The translations under genes were made by a program, and so were the position numbers. Below, piece after piece: positions 24,705 to 38,900 of a stretch of DNA of 64,000 bases; positions within the stretch are counted from its first letter, which is position 1, and every line of letters starts with the position of its first letter. The notes beneath the pieces are model-generated. The model was not told the origin of the DNA and ran no database searches. It was given only the letters and a program-made list of their open reading frames with translations. The stretch is from Patella vulgata (lineage: Eukaryota > Mollusca > Gastropoda > Patellidae), in assembly GCF_932274485.2 (NCBI RefSeq), contig NC_065885.2, positions 30,455,062 to 30,519,061 of the forward strand, read 5' to 3'.

Positions 24705-26390
24705 CAGATATAAATACCTAGATGGTATATTAGGAAATTTAATTCTAACAAGATTACATTCATCCCCACCAATCATTGTCTGTTTCAATAAATTATCAAG
24801 ATAAAATAAAACTTAATCATTTCTTATGATTGCTGTATATACATACAATCCGAAAGGTTTGAAAATAGCACATATGAAGTTTTCAAGAATCTTGTTTAGA
24901 AAAGAACTAGTAATACTTTTGTGGAATGGGTTTGAAGTACTCTTCTTCTCGTTCTGTTTCTGTGGACCACAATTTTTAACAATGGATAATGAGACCTTTA
25001 TTCACATTTTCATTCTTAAACTGTCAATTCAAATTAAATACATGTAGTTTGAAGAACTTGGAGCTGGTCATGGATGATGTAACAATTTGCTAGCACTTTC
25101 CACCCTTAATAAATAACTGTTGATATAAGACTATAGTTCTATTGAATTAGTGATAAAAGAAGTGTATTGATTGAGTAATCTTCTACCAACATGTGATCTT
25201 TATGTGAATCTGTGACATCTAGCTTATTTCAGTGTTTGCAGACACCAAATAAGGATCTATGCTCAACCAGATTGCACAGCCATTTTGTGTTAGCTCACCA
25301 ATCAGAGAAGAATTGAAAAACCTTGTTTAATTATGTTTAAAGGGGTCAGTCTTTGAAAGTAGCTCATTTATTGGTCAGAGAATAAATGTACTGAACCCTC
25401 AAGTGTTTGATTAGAAGTATGAAGTGTGAGAAACAGTCTTTTTACATTGTTGGTCGACCCCCGTGTTAAAAGCGCTATCCAATTTGATTAAATGCCAAGG
25501 AATTACAGTCACACTTTGTGTTGTGTCACATACAGTTTCATTCCCTTAAACCATAATTGGATGTCGGTTGCACATGTTCCCTACGATTTTCTGAGATTTC
25601 TCTATACAACTTTTTTCTCATTTATTAGTTGAACTCAAACTGTTTTGTTTCTAAATCTAACAAGCCACTAATAAGTGATGAGCTATTTGTTCAAGTTTTT
25701 TTACAATTGTGTTTGATTAATCAGGAAAAATCAAGAATAAATTGAATTCAGTGAGATAAAAGGAAAAAAGTGAAGGAACAATGCTGACCTTAATTTCATT
25801 TATTTATATACATTAGAACAGTCTTCTTATTTGTAATTACACATGACATTTGATGTCTGTACTACAGTACGTCCTACATCTCAATAAAAATGGTATTCAA
25901 TGATAAAAGTCCTATAAAAATTACCATGCAAATGGGTTGGATTCCACCATCCCTACAATTTTTCAAGATTGGTAGTCCACGGTCGCATCGCATGTATACA
26001 GATTCAACATCCATATAAAATGTGGGATATCACTCTTGTTAATTGAAAGATCTGTAATATATCCCACACATAGTGAATAACATATAGTGGTTGTCAACTT
26101 TAAAATAACAAATTCTGATGTAATTTTGACATCAATTTATTTTTTCACCAATATTTTAGTATCTACGTGATAGATTTGAATTATTTCCAGATTTCGATAG
26201 TATTTTATTACATTTTAAAAATATGTCTACCCATTGTTTCTCAGGAAGTATGGTCTAGCATAGTTTTAGTTTTTGAGTACATTTATGGCATAAAGTTTTT
26301 AAAGTCTGTGACAAATTAACATAATGCATTGTATTTAATTTATATTAAATGGTTTGAATTAGTGTTATTTTACCTCTTGAGTTCAGCGAT
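24705..26390. other. intron, no gene seen
   Basis: No recognised element or paired splice signals with an open frame. Confidence 0.4.
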
Positions 26391-26715
26391 GGTTACAACC
26401 AATCATAACTTATTTTGAAACATCATTTGTGGTTCTGATGAACCATATGAATTTTTCTGCAGGGCTGACAATCTAACAAATAAAGTGTGACAAGTACATG
26501 TAAAGGAAAAAATAGTGGTTTTGAATTGAAGACAAGTAGACACAAGTGGTCACAAACATTTATAACTAATTTTGGAACATGGTTTGTGGTTTCCAATGAA
26601 CCATCTAATTTATTCTGCGGGCTGACAACCTGACTAGTCAAGTGTATCTAATAAACCCAAAAATGTGGTTTTATGTGAATTGAGTAATTTGGATATGAAG
26701 AAAAGTAGGCAGAAA
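26391..26715. repeat. old two-copy tandem duplication, about 157 bp
   Basis: Copies from about 26391 and 26548 share TTTGTGGTT..GATGAACCAT, GGGCTGACAA.CTNAC and AAAAATAGTGGTTTTGAATTG-type words in order, with many differences. Confidence 0.7.
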
Positions 26716-26761
26716 TGTTGTAGTACCTCTCTCTATATTAATTATCATGAGGTGATATGAA

Positions 26762-27125
26762 AATGAAATGAAATGCGGTTTAACGTCCTACTGTTCTGCT
26801 ACGATAGGGCTAATGAAGAAGGGCATATGCCATACAGTGTGTCATGAGGGAAATTTTGCCTGGACAGCTATGGCCTACTCTTATATCGAATTCCAACTGC
26901 CAAGAGATATTTATGTGCATGCCAATGTGTACACAGGACCTCGTTTTTTCTACAAATTGAACGACTAGACAGATGTCCTTGTCAGGCCCTCCATCCTGCA
27001 CCACTGACAAGTGAAAAAAACGCTGGAAAATCCTGATGAACTTTCTCGTCCAATACCGGAAGCTATCCGCAGCCTTTAGGCTAGCAAGCCAGTGTCTTAC
27101 TCACTTAGCCACCGCCATGGCTCCC
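26762..27125 (-). mobile_element. tRNA-derived SINE (SINE-2), minus strand
   Basis: On the minus strand it begins GGGAGCCATGGCGGTGGCTA, with an A-box-like stretch, AAGACACTGGCTTGCTAGCC and a decayed B-box near GGCTGCGGATAGCTTCC. It continues through a body containing TACACATTGGCATGCACA, GGCAGTTGGAATTCGAT and CTGTCCAGGCAAAATTT. It ends GTAGGACGTTAAACCGC then ATTTCATTTCAT. A plus-strand relative at 54.2 kb confirms that this is a dispersed repeat. Confidence 0.75.
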
Positions 27126-28854
27126 TTGAGTTGATATGTGTCAATGGGAATGTGATAGATAATAGTATGAACTACTTTAGTCAATTTCTAATAAATCTAC
27201 ACTCCATTGGTTTAATTCCACACATATAATGACACATGATAATTCTATCTCTCAATCCGTATTTTCATTTTTGGCACGTCTCAATCAAAAATTGAAAATA
27301 ACACTTCAGTTGTTTGATTCATGTGGTAGTCAATAGATTGAAGATTATCAATAATTCTTCTGTCTGAGTTTCACTGTGGCCAGAATTTCAATCCCTTTGT
27401 GCCACCAAGAGTCATCATATCTGATGCTATCATGAAACAACATTCTAAACAAATGCCTCACAGAAGCCATCTTTAACTGAAACAATGGCCATGGTACTAA
27501 AGATAAAAGCATTAACTGTATCAACATCGAACATTGTGGTGAATATTTGTTCTCAGATTATTGTGTCCAGTTTCGCTTATCTTAGTTTTCTTAAGATGGT
27601 AAAAATTTCGGGTCAAACAGTGGACATGTTTAGTTAACACCAACCTAAAAACATGGGTAAATGGTCTATTGTTATATTGTAAAATTCACAGACATCAGTA
27701 CCTTTAATAGCTTCATTAAAAAGTGAGCAAATATTTCTGTAATCAGATTGAATAGGGTAATTTTAAAAAAAAAATTTTTTATAGTTCAAATATTTTCACA
27801 ATTGTATATTTTCAAGTCAGGAACTAAAAAAATATTTTACTGTTAGAGTTTGTCATCTTATCTAACTTGTGTAATATGACTTAAAGTTGCATTCTGAATA
27901 CTGTTTGCCATAATATACTTCAGATGGGCATAAAATGTCATTTTTTCCAGTAAAGGAAAACTAAACTGGAACAAAATCTCTGCTTTTAGGCAAACAATAG
28001 GTAAAATAGTAATTCTGCAGTTGATAATCAATTAAAATATGTTTTAATCCTTGCCATATATATTTTGTTGTGGGGTCAAATATGTCCTGGGTCCAGTTAC
28101 ATGGCACAACCATCAATGCATTTCAATGAAAAGAAAGCTTTTGATATCTATTCAAACAGATTTTCTGAAAACACGACATCATATGAACACTGCTTTATTA
28201 CCATGTCAGAATTTTTTCAATTATTTACATATGTGCATCTTTTATTTATAGCCTCAACTATCATAAAAACAATCAAAATGATTGATGATGTATTATTATC
28301 ATACAATAGAGACATAGAACATATAAAATATACCTATAGACTTATCTATTGATTGATCTGAAAATGACTTTCAGTAGCCAAAAACTGAAACAGTAAACAT
28401 ATGAATTTTTTTTTTTTTTGTTGGCATTTCATCTAAGGAGATTCATTACGTTAATGGACGCCCCATTATTTAATCATCTTATATCCATGGAATATTTTGC
28501 TTCAATATTTTCTTTTCATTATGTGGCTAATTTTAACAGAATTGCCTGGATTATACGACAAACACTATTTTTTCCTTAGATCCATTTCATACCAAGAACG
28601 GCATGTATACATGAACCGTCAAATGTTTAAGAACTATATATTATCCTTTTAAAGTTCTTTTTTTTTTGCAAACATGGGATATTGTTATCTGTCCTGTGAA
28701 GACATTTGTTTTCTTAAGATACAGTTTATTTACGCACAGTAGTTACTATTGCGATTTGTAAAAAAAATGAAACAATAGCTGGAATCTGATTAATATACAG
28801 TCCATTACTTTCATTTAATATTCCGTATTTACTCTTTACTGTATCTGTATCCTA
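27126..28854. other. intron, no gene seen
   Basis: Includes a 95-codon open frame at 28065-28352 with no recognisable homology and unremarkable AT-driven composition. It is not called as a gene. Confidence 0.4.
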
Positions 28855-29228
28855 TTTTTTTAAACGCCAACCTTTTCATATTGTCATCACCCTGTTCATC
28901 TGGACATCCGTCCGTCCACAATTTGTTTGTGGACACTCTACAGGTCACAATTTTTATCCGATTTTGATGAAGCATGATCCCAAAGATCATGGCATAACTT
29001 CATGGATTATGGGCCCTGATTGAACAAAAAATCATGTTTTTAGCTTGTGGACACTCTTAGAGTTCACAATTTGTATCCCATTTTGATGAAACTTGAAATG
29101 TATGTTTATAACTCAAAGATCTTGGTTCCTTTCAATGTCTGTGCATATCGGACCATAACTTCCTAGATTATCTTGTTCTCTATCCATCTATTTGAAAATG
29201 TGGGCGTATGTTGCATGGCAACTGCTGA
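28855..29228 (+). mobile_element. family C element, short and diverged
   Basis: AAACGCCAACC and ATCCGTCCGTCCACAATTTG form a decayed head. About two core monomers follow, with GGTCACAATTTTTATCCGAT, GATGAAACTTGAAATGTATG and AAAGATCTTGGTTCCTTTC words. The tail is TGTGGGCGTATGTTGCATGGCAACTGCTG, read in two parts: an inverted copy of the head motif, then a GTTGC/GGCAAC hairpin. Confidence 0.75.
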
Positions 29229-30006
29229 TTTAACATGTGACAAGTTTTATCATTGTGACATATTCTCGCTTTTACAATGTAAATCCAACTGTTTCAATCA
29301 TGCCAACACAAAACACCCATGTAGTGTAGATCAGAACCATAAAGACCAAGTTAAATAAAGATATAATTTTAATTACATTGAATTATAAAGTCTCTGACCA
29401 GAGATACTATTATTAGATATTTTAATTATTTCTGTTTCCAGAAATGCTTGCTGGATAATGCTGTTTTCCTCTATTGGTTGTTCTGTTTGTGTTTTTTTTA
29501 ACAGTTCAGCCTAACCCATCTTTTAGTTTTATGGTTCCACCGTAATCGAAATCCTTGAAATTTCCAGTATCATCAAAGATATATGCAGTTTGCATGTTTG
29601 GCATGGTGAATAATTTTATATACATAAACCATATGCAGATCATATGTCTTGCATAACATAAACCTGTAACTGAAATTAGTTTAGATAAGAATATCGTTAT
29701 GATAAGATACACATACATCTATAACTTGAAAACAATTTACTTATCGTATATTATAAACTTTTTGATACTTTTGTAGAATTCCTCCGACAATCCAGTAAAG
29801 ATACATTCTCACAAAAGAGTATTTATAGGGTAGTTACTTCCAATAAAAGTATGGCAAACTTGGTATAAATGGAAGTAGAGATGCCCAATCATACTAGAAA
29901 AATATCTGATTCCCTGAAAACCACCCATGAGGCAAGCACTAGGCAAAAATGTCAGGGTAACACTAACTGGCAACACAGCGGCTTATTGTCTGCCTGCTTG
30001 ATTTAG

Positions 30007-30164
30007 GGAGTGGTTATTATTTGTTGATCGAATGGTTAGGCTGTTTTAAGAACTTTGAGGAGTTTAAACATACAGCAGACTCTGCAATTAAACGGCGGAA
30101 AAGGAAGTTGGCAGAAGATAATCCAAGAATTTACTTAGGCTTCAATATGTATGGCAAATGGACA
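30007..30164 (+). other. open stretch with good splice signals, unidentified
   Basis: After CTGCCTGCTTGATTTAG there is a 158-nt open frame ending at a perfect GTAAGT donor (30165). It reads from SGYYLLIEWLGCFKNFEEFK to IYLGFNMYGKWT, with a basic AIKRRKRKLAEDN in the middle, and looks protein-like. It is phase 1 in and phase 0 out, so it does not fit between exons 2 and 3 without another missing exon. It could be an exon of an alternative form, a piece of an unrelated old transposon gene, or chance. Confidence 0.3.
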
Positions 30165-30898
30165 GTAAGTAATGACAAATACATTCTGGAAATGGGCCCT
30201 CCCTTGATCAAGTTACAAGACAAACAAGGCTTCTAAAAATAGATTTTTTATATCTTGGGGTATTTCCTTGCAAATACAATGTTTTGATAGACTAATTAGT
30301 TTGAATATGTTTGTAGTCCAAATATTATATCATCAAATCACAGAGTTTGTTAGCGGGAATCTATCTTTAAAGTTTTGAGATAAAATTTTATTTTGGACTC
30401 TTTATCTTACAGCTTTCATTGATATCACTTTTTCCGGTATTCACAGATAGCTGCTTTCAATGATAAATTTCACTTTAATCAGTAGTTTTTGACTTGCATA
30501 TAGCATTGGGGGGTATCAATTTGAATTTCATAAGATTCCTAAGAAAGATTTAGAGTTTATATTGTTGATGCATTTGACAAATCTGGTTAACTTGTATACC
30601 AGATTAGAACTTTTAAATGTTTTTGTTGATTTTATATTGGATTGAGTGGATATTTTATCCTTTCTTCGAAAATCAGTGAAATTCTTATCACTTATGATTT
30701 CATTGATATCGTATAATACCACATGAATATTCAATCAATAAGTATCCTGATAAAAGATGTAAATGAGGTTTTGTTATGTAACTTAACTCCCAATGCCATT
30801 TTCTAATATTCCAAATGAGGCATAATACATGTATGTATAGATTTCTGTTTTTATTGTAATATGCAGACGGAAACTCATTAAGTTTTATCTGGTTTCAG

Positions 30899-30985
30899 GA
30901 CGGGATATAGCATGTCCTATTTCAGACATTGAAATTCAAATTGCTGATACATCATCATTGTTGGGGTATCAATCTCTTCAATCTG
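30899..30985 (+). CDS. internal exon 3 (87 nt)
   Basis: Acceptor GTTTTATCTGGTTTCAG, donor G|GTAACG. Two bases, 28 codons and one base; phase 1 at both ends. It is the only one of three frames without a stop. Reading starts RDIACPISDIEIQIAD and ends LLGYQSLQS, serine-rich at the end and composition-balanced in contrast to the flanks. The junction codon with exon 2 is GGA and with exon 4 is GAT. The 23-kb intron upstream contains most of the transposons of the first half of the window. Function unknown. Confidence 0.65.
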
Positions 30986-33900
30986 GTAACGATCTTGTAT
31001 TTTGGTAGTACAGCCCGCAGCCATCTTTTATAAAGAGGTTTGATGCTAGGTTTTAGGATTGAATGAAGTGAATATCGAGTGAAGTAAATGAAGTGTAGGA
31101 AGGGAAGATTGAAGGAAATCTGTCCGTTGATTAAGGAAATTATTGGATTAGATTAGAACTACCAAGTCATATACAGACCGTTTGGCACAAAATGGTGATC
31201 AAGTAGAGATTGGCATGTGTCTCTTGTATGTACTGTAGTAGTCACCACTAGATAATTTGTGTCAATGAGATTGTCCATCTGGTTTGTAAACATATTTCCC
31301 TGGAATAAATAGAGATCATTTAGTCATTGATAGTCATGACAGCTGAACAGATATTTCCCATATCTTAAACCTATTGTATTTTCTTGACCATCATGTCAAA
31401 TCGTTTGTAGATTTTTTATTGGTTGAAAAAAAAAATGTTTACTTTGTGAAAAAATAAGCAGGTGGCTCATTAGTGTTTTCAGTACGTCATTGGATTTAGA
31501 CAACAATTTGAATTTTAAGATTTTTCCATGTGAAGATTCCTTTTTTAACGAATAGGAAAAGTAAAATGTTGTCAGTAAACATTTGTAATGTATTATCAAT
31601 ATATTAATTAAATAGTTATAACTTTTCTTCTCTACCAGCTGATGTCTGCTATATCCTTATAATGTTTCCAGAGTTAGAAAAGAATGATGTAAATTTTGAA
31701 ATAATATCTCAAACTACATTATTAGTCTGCCTATCAGATGGTTCTTTTTCTTGAAAAATGATTTTATCAGCACTCTGATGAAAAATGATTTGAAAAATTG
31801 AGTGAAGTATGGCCGCTTCAGGGAGACAAATTTCTCAGATAAGGGATAATTTCTAGTGTGATAGATTAGCTCAATATATGACCTCGGATCTTGGAGTAAT
31901 CAATAGCAAATTGAGAGGAAGTCTAATTGATACAAGTAGACATAAGATAGGAAGAGATATTTCTATTAATTCACCTAATGTAGGCGGGGGTTCAAAAACC
32001 AACACAAAGTTCAACGATGAAGAAATTTTGATATAAACAAATAAAAGTTAGACTGATTTAACATCAAGCCTGTCATCTTGAATCAAATCTCAATTTCTCG
32101 ATTTGATATATTTACAGATATATAACACTTTTGCTTTCCATGTTTAAAAATGCCTGCAAATTGATTTGTATCTATATTTGAAAGAATTAATCGTGAAACT
32201 GATGATTAAAGCAAATTAAGCGATGTCATTTTTAAAGCAACTGATCATTTCAGAATTTCGCATAGCTTGTAAAATGTGGCTGTACCTTGTAATTGTGTAT
32301 AGTTAGCCTGACACTGCTACCATTGCAAAGTGTCTACCATTTTCCATCAGTTAGAAAGTCTTATAACCATTTGTTTCCCCTCAAATTTTTTATTCCAATT
32401 TCTACTAATCTCCAAGACTGCAATGAATTGATGCCCTTTTTGATAATTACTGAAAATAAAATTCAGTAGAAAAAAAATATTGTCAAAGTTTACTGGTCCA
32501 TTAAAAAACTATAAAAGTCACCGGTTTGTAAAATATCTATAAAAGTCACTGATTTGTAAAATATCTATATTTTAAAAAATGAAATCAGTCACAGACTTAA
32601 GATGTTAAGTTTGAAAATCAATATAAAAGCCTTAAGCTAATTGTTGTGCAAAGGTCACCTCTACTTTTTGCTAAATAAATTGTTTTTATTTTCCATTTCT
32701 TGTGAAAAGCAAAAATTGTGACAGTAGGAGGTATATTCACTCAGACACTCTCATAAAGAAAGCTACTCTCTTAACTGACACCAATTGATGGATGTTCTCT
32801 TCAAGAGATGGTCTGAAACAAAACATACTTGGGGTTTGTGGAAGTTAAAAGGTAACATGTAGTGTCCTCTGTGATGTATGTCACATGACCCAATACAATT
32901 GGTTGTTGTATGTGATGTCTAGACAAAATAAAGTAACAGCCATTACCTAAAAATACAATAATAGATTTTACCTTCCTCTCTTCCCTGTCATTACATTAAT
33001 TCTCCTTAACAAGAAATAGTTAAAATTGTAGCTTTAAGATGGCACTTGGAAGCTGCGGTACAGAGATGGACTGCAGACGACTTTCTTCGCTAATTGTCAC
33101 ACCTAATTGGAATTTATCTCTGTGTATTGTTAGATTGTATGAGAATTTCTACTTGGATACTGTCATTTCCTTCAGTAAATCATCATTCAGTGAATGAATG
33201 AATTTTGAAGGACTTTAATGACTAAATGATTTGGAATTGCGACCCTTTTCAGGAAAGGTCAATTATTTTATTCTTTGTCTCTGTTTCCTTCAATTTTCCT
33301 GAGTACTGATTTTACTTAATCTTTGGCCAATTGAACCATTTAACATTAAAAATAATTATCTAATAGTAGTCTTGATCCAGTGTGGTATTGACAAAAGTAT
33401 GAACTCAAAGTACTCTGTCTTTTGCTTAGAGTTACAGAGTTGTTGTTATCAGAGAGTGTTATCCTACAATTTTACGTGACTAAAATTGTGGTCACTTTTC
33501 TAACTTTATATATTTGTTCCAAATGCGGTTCTCCCACCGCTCCATTCGTTCCAAAATGACCTAGTTGTGCCGATTGGAATACAAATCCAATGACTTATTG
33601 TTAAATCTAAGAAAATATTTAAGAAGTCGATGGAGAATTTGATACTGACCACAATTAATCCCTGTCTTATTCTCATGTGTCTGGTAGTTCTAATGGATTT
33701 TGTGGAAAATATTATTTTAACAAGTTCTAAAGAAATGCTATTCCTGTGGGCAACGAATGAAATGTGTTCTGGAGGTTATAAAGCTGTCAGAAACACAGAC
33801 TGTTATCATGTTATTGTCTTCAAGACAAATGGTCAGTCTTTGATACAGGGTTCAATGTATGGTTCTTATTAAACAGACCATTCCAAGCTGACCAACAGAT

Positions 33901-34319
33901 GGTTGCCCATGTCTTTTTAAGGCCAAACCAACTAATAACAGTCAATTAAGTTTGTGTTTTACAGAAATCTGGCTCTAAATTCCAAATACATGTCCTTAAG
34001 ATTTTCCACTTTGTTGAAAAAAAAAGAGAAATGAGATTAGAATTCTGTTAAATTTCAGTCAATGTGAACTTGTACTTGTTTCAGCAAAACGGAATGAAAA
34101 ATGTATTGTTTTGGCTAAATAGATTTAAATGCACAAATTGCTGAGATAAAAAGGATATAGCATCAAAGCTGGTGGATGTGTCTTTCCTTATCCCATTCAA
34201 ATATCCTGAATAAAAATACTTTTTAAAAAATTGACAAAATAATTGCTCAAACAAGTTATTGCAAATCTAGAAATACAAATGAAGTGTTGCTGCATTAAGC
34301 AGGATGCCAATAATAGAAT
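30986..34319. other. intron, with one weak exon candidate
   Basis: At 31638 a strong acceptor (TTTTCTTCTCTACCAG ends at 31639) opens a frame reading DVCYILIMFPELEKND, with a phase 0 donor GTAAAT. The phases do not fit exons 3 and 4. At 32510-32566 there is a two-copy 29-bp repeat. Confidence 0.35.
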
Positions 34320-34505
34320 CACCTGTATAATGCACCACCACAGTCTGTGGGTGCACACTCATTCATTAAGATAACAGTAAAGAGTAACCAGTCTGTGTAT
34401 GTATACTTATACACTATAAGATACCAGTAATAATAGTCAACTGTATAATGCACCTTTTTTGTGCATGCTTACTCATACATTAAGATACCAGTAAGAGGTA
34501 ATATG
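34320..34505. repeat. degenerate tandem repeat, 60/120-bp period
   Basis: CTGTATAATGCACC recurs after about 120 bp. CATTAAGATA.CAGTAA words recur about every 60 bp. Confidence 0.65.
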
Positions 34506-34510
34506 TACAG

Positions 34511-35743
34511 ATAATGCTCATTTCAGATCAGATAATCTGAAATTATTGGTGTTATAAAAATAGTGTAATTTGGGTTCTCAGTTATTTCCTTTAAAAGTTG
34601 CATGTTCCATTTTCATCTTTCTGATTCTTGTATTTAATTTTAATTCACCTTGTATGAACAGATGGAATCTATTGTGCCAAAACAACAGGATTTTCGATCT
34701 TAAACCAGCAAGAAACTGGAAACAAGAGGTGTTGATCAAGTTGAATTGTGTTGTAGTTGAGGTTAATGGAGGAAAGACTTACCAGTATTCTTTAATCGCA
34801 TCCTGTCAACTTCACCCCACATTACTTATTTTATTGTTGGCGACCAGCTGGTCAAATTTAAAAAACACACTATTGTTTTGAATAATAAATGAAGTGTTGT
34901 TACATGTGGGTCTTGTGTCAGTCAGTGGTCTTTTTTTGATCATAATGGTAGATATTCACGTGTCAAGTTGCAGATAATCATGCTGTAGCCAGGTTACGTT
35001 ATTGAAATGCTTTACCTCAATTATATCTATTCACTATTCCAGAAAATCATTGTTTTACCAGTTTGAAATGTATTATTATCATAATTTAATCATGTTATTT
35101 ATTTATTTCAATTTTAAAGCTATTAAAAGATAATCGATAATCCTTTCTTTGAAATTTATTTCAGGATTTTGACATTGAATACTTGACTTTCTCCCTTTCC
35201 TGAACACCTGGTATAACTTTTACTCATGTAGCAATGTTTTTATTAGAAGAGTGCCAATTCTGTCCACTGGACTGTTAATTTTATTAACCTACTGTTTCTC
35301 TCTTGGTAGTTGAAATATTTCTAAGGCTGCACTTTTATATTTATCAAACATGTGGTTAATAATATCATATTCTAAAGTTGTGTATAAAAGGAATAACTAG
35401 TATTAGAGTTGGCCATCTTCTCTGTGTGTGGCCCCAGAAAGGTTAATGTAATTTGGCAATGGTCATTTAAGATGGCAAGAAAGTTTTGCCAAACAATATA
35501 TTGTTACCAAGTAAGTTTTGGTATATAAATGTGGATTGATATTGTATGTTGCATTTATTTTTATTGGCTAGATATATATAAATATAGGTGGAATAAGTTT
35601 ATTATCAGAATAAGTTACAGATGTACCACATGCTGTTATCTAAGTCAGTAGTGAGTGTACACAAATTTTTAAAAATGGGTTTGGTTTTATGGGAGATCTT
35701 TTCCTTTAATTAAGAATATGTATTACAATTACCGATATCTTAG
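34511..35743. other. intron, no gene seen
   Basis: A good acceptor near 35163 opens into stops in all three frames. Nothing is called. Confidence 0.4.
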
Positions 35744-35970
35744 TTTTTATACACCTACATTGAAATGTGGCTAAATGTTGTTGACATCACTGATGGTTTT
35801 TCGCTCACTTCAGAGATTAAAGTTATCATCTGATTGATTTCTAATTTATTTTCCTTTATCATCTTGAAATATCTTGTGGGCCCTATAGAAGCATCCAGTG
35901 TTTACCTTCATCAGAAGAAGCCTACTGTCAAATTTATAGCCCTTGATGAACGTTGTGTGGTATTTATTGA
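35744..35970 (+). mobile_element. old family A fragment
   Basis: Head ACACCTACATTGAAATGTGG, then decayed core words (TAAAGTTATCATCTGATTGA, ATCTTGTGG). The tail is missing. Confidence 0.55.
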
Positions 35971-38900
35971 ACTGACATGTAGATGTCAGTGTCTTGTGAC
36001 TTTCTATTTATGGACTTTAGATTTAAATGCCCTTTAAGATCGATGGTACTATATATTTAATTCTGCAAAAAAAAATAAAAAATTATGAAACAATTTGGGG
36101 CATTCACAAACCTTAATTTGGCTTACCAACCTTAGTGCTTCCAGCTCTTTGATAAACACTTGCTTACAATGAATTAAAAATATTACGCTTCATTATCTTT
36201 AATGCATTTCTTTTCACTTTACTCTGTTAAAATTAATATTTACATTTGGCTTTTAATATTTCACTTAAAACTTTCGTAGCTAAAGTAAGAACTTTGCTTA
36301 CAGCACTTTGACTTAAAGAAGAAATTTCTATTTATCCTGTTTATCTGATAAATTTTATAGTAGTATGGTTCTATATTAGTGGTTTCTCACAGCCAATAAA
36401 TTTTGATTGAAGACATTATATGTGTTTTGGGATTTCTTGAAATCTGGCCCTAAAGACTAAATGAAAATATTCTTGTGATTAATTTTTCATTTCCAAAGCT
36501 GCTTTATGAGTAGGTTTAAATTGAGTTGTGTGGGTGAAAACCAGTTAAAGGTTATAAAATGACATTCATGAATTGAGTAATTCCAAAAATTTTATTTTTA
36601 CTTGGAGGGAAAAAATGACTTAATTATAAGTCAACTGTTATTAAAGTGAACGTGTTGACCATGGTGAAAGAGATGGTTAGAAAATTGGATGTAATGAAGT
36701 GCAGAAGCTATTTTATCTTTAGGGACGACAATAAGATCATAACTGGTGGCAAAAAGTCCTCTTTAGGAAAAGCTTTAAAAGGTCAACGTTTAAGTAGAGT
36801 TACATTTTTTTTATAGTCATTATGTGGCAGCTATAAATGCTGCTTTTGGCTTTAATTTCAGAGTAAGCTTTAATTAATAATCCTATTTCAAACCCAGAAC
36901 CCTCAGAATATATAAGTATTTAAAGGTTATGTGTTTTTGATAATTGATAATAACAAATTAAAAGCACCTTAGCAGTTAGTTAAAATAGAAATTCTAGTAT
37001 ACCGTAGATAAATTAAATAGACAACATTGAATTTTGACCCCGTCAATTGCATGTTTATCTTATTTCTGAAACAAATATTGTATAATATGAATATTTTTTT
37101 TAAGATCAAAGTTTGTTTTAACTTCTAATATTCCTAATGAAACATGCCAGGAATCATTTATGATGGAATTTTTCATACATAATATTGTGTGTAGTAAAGT
37201 TAAAACATTGGTGCTAACATAGTTCTTTAAATTGAGTCTTTACTTCAAATGAATAAAAAGATTTTAGAAGACTAAACTATGGATGTAGACCACTTTCAAC
37301 TCCTATCATTATTGTTTATAAACAGTGTCTTTCATCATAACATAGTAAATGATCTTCCTTTTAAAGTTTTCAATAATTCATTTATTAGACAATACATAGT
37401 AGCAGAACTGGCGCCAATTCCTTATAGAAACTACAAAAAGCATGCAAGATATTGATGTCTGATAAACACAAATGGCATTTGATATGTTTGCAACAGATAT
37501 TAACGAGAGATTAATGTCAACACAACAAAAACTACCTAGGTCTTTTGGGGACTTGTAGTATGTTTATTTGAAATGTGCACTGTCGTGTCACATACAGATA
37601 GATCCAGAATAACATTTCCCTAACCAAGTGTTTAGATGTTCATAGAAGGCTAACCAAAAAGATGGAACAAATATAACATCTGATTTTATTCAGATTGTTA
37701 CTTATGGGTTTTGCCTATATAATTATATTTACTTAATGATTCTCTACATTATAAGATTGAATTAGGTATTATATTCGATTTAGGCATCTTCACACATCGC
37801 CCTTGAATCAGTAGTGAACAAGGCAGCGTTTATCTATGTTTATGTATGTTTGTTCTAATGTGATTTTACTTTCATTTTGTATTTGTACGCTGCTCCCCGT
37901 GGGCGTTTCTATGCAATAAACTTACTTACTACAGATTCTAATGATCATCCAATTATCTACAGAACATTGGGCATTCAGAATTGGACTTGAAAGTTGAACT
38001 GTAACTTGTATTTATGGAGATATGCTTTCATTATTTTAGTTTAATACATGTACTAGATACTCCACAAAAATGTCACTTTAATTGTTTTGATATATAAAGA
38101 TATCAGTGTCAATGATAGTAGAATGATATTTAATCTTTAATAAAGTAACTGTAAGCTTATCCCTTTAAACGTCAGGTTATTTAATCTTTGATAAAGTAAC
38201 TGTATCCTTGTAAACCTTGGGCTATTTACCCTTCTCTGTATATGGAGTCTAATCCAGGTACCATAAATTTATATTCCGAAGATTGTGATGATATAATTGT
38301 CATTATAACACAATCAATATTATACAAAAGATATCAAGTTAACAGAAAATATTATATGGTTTGTATTTATATGATAAAGCTGCACTACAGAGGGATAAAT
38401 TATATTTGACTTTATTTTTATTATAACAGTGTAAATTATGTGCTGTTCAGACTGCTCTATAACAAGCTAGTTTAAAACAGCCAGCATTTTTAAGCCAGGA
38501 CAGTGAAGCTTCACATGCATAAACCATCTTAATTAAACTGTTTTGACAGCTACAGTCAGAGGTTATAGTTAATTATAATTCAACCTATATTCTCATCTTT
38601 AACTAAGAACAAAAATGGTGACACCCCCACCCCACCCAATTCCCCTAAATCTACACAATAGTTGATATTTATTTTCTTCCCACAACCAGCAACCCTTCCA
38701 GAAAAGCTATTCTACAATATGAGTTCCAGTCTTTGTCAACATCCTTCTGTCTTTGCGACTATATTATAGAATCCAATTTCTATCACAATATTTTTGATCA
38801 TCCAACCCTTTGATTTGTGTTCTATTTTCCTCCGAGCGTCTTGTAAGATGTTTTATATTATGTGAAGAAGAACATGAAGAGATTAGTATATCACATGCTT

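Noticed and set aside
28065-28352. 95-codon ORF, one of the longest non-repeat frames
   Set aside because: No recognisable motif, AT-driven residues and no matching splice or promoter signal; an acceptor near 28250 leads to a stop without a donor.
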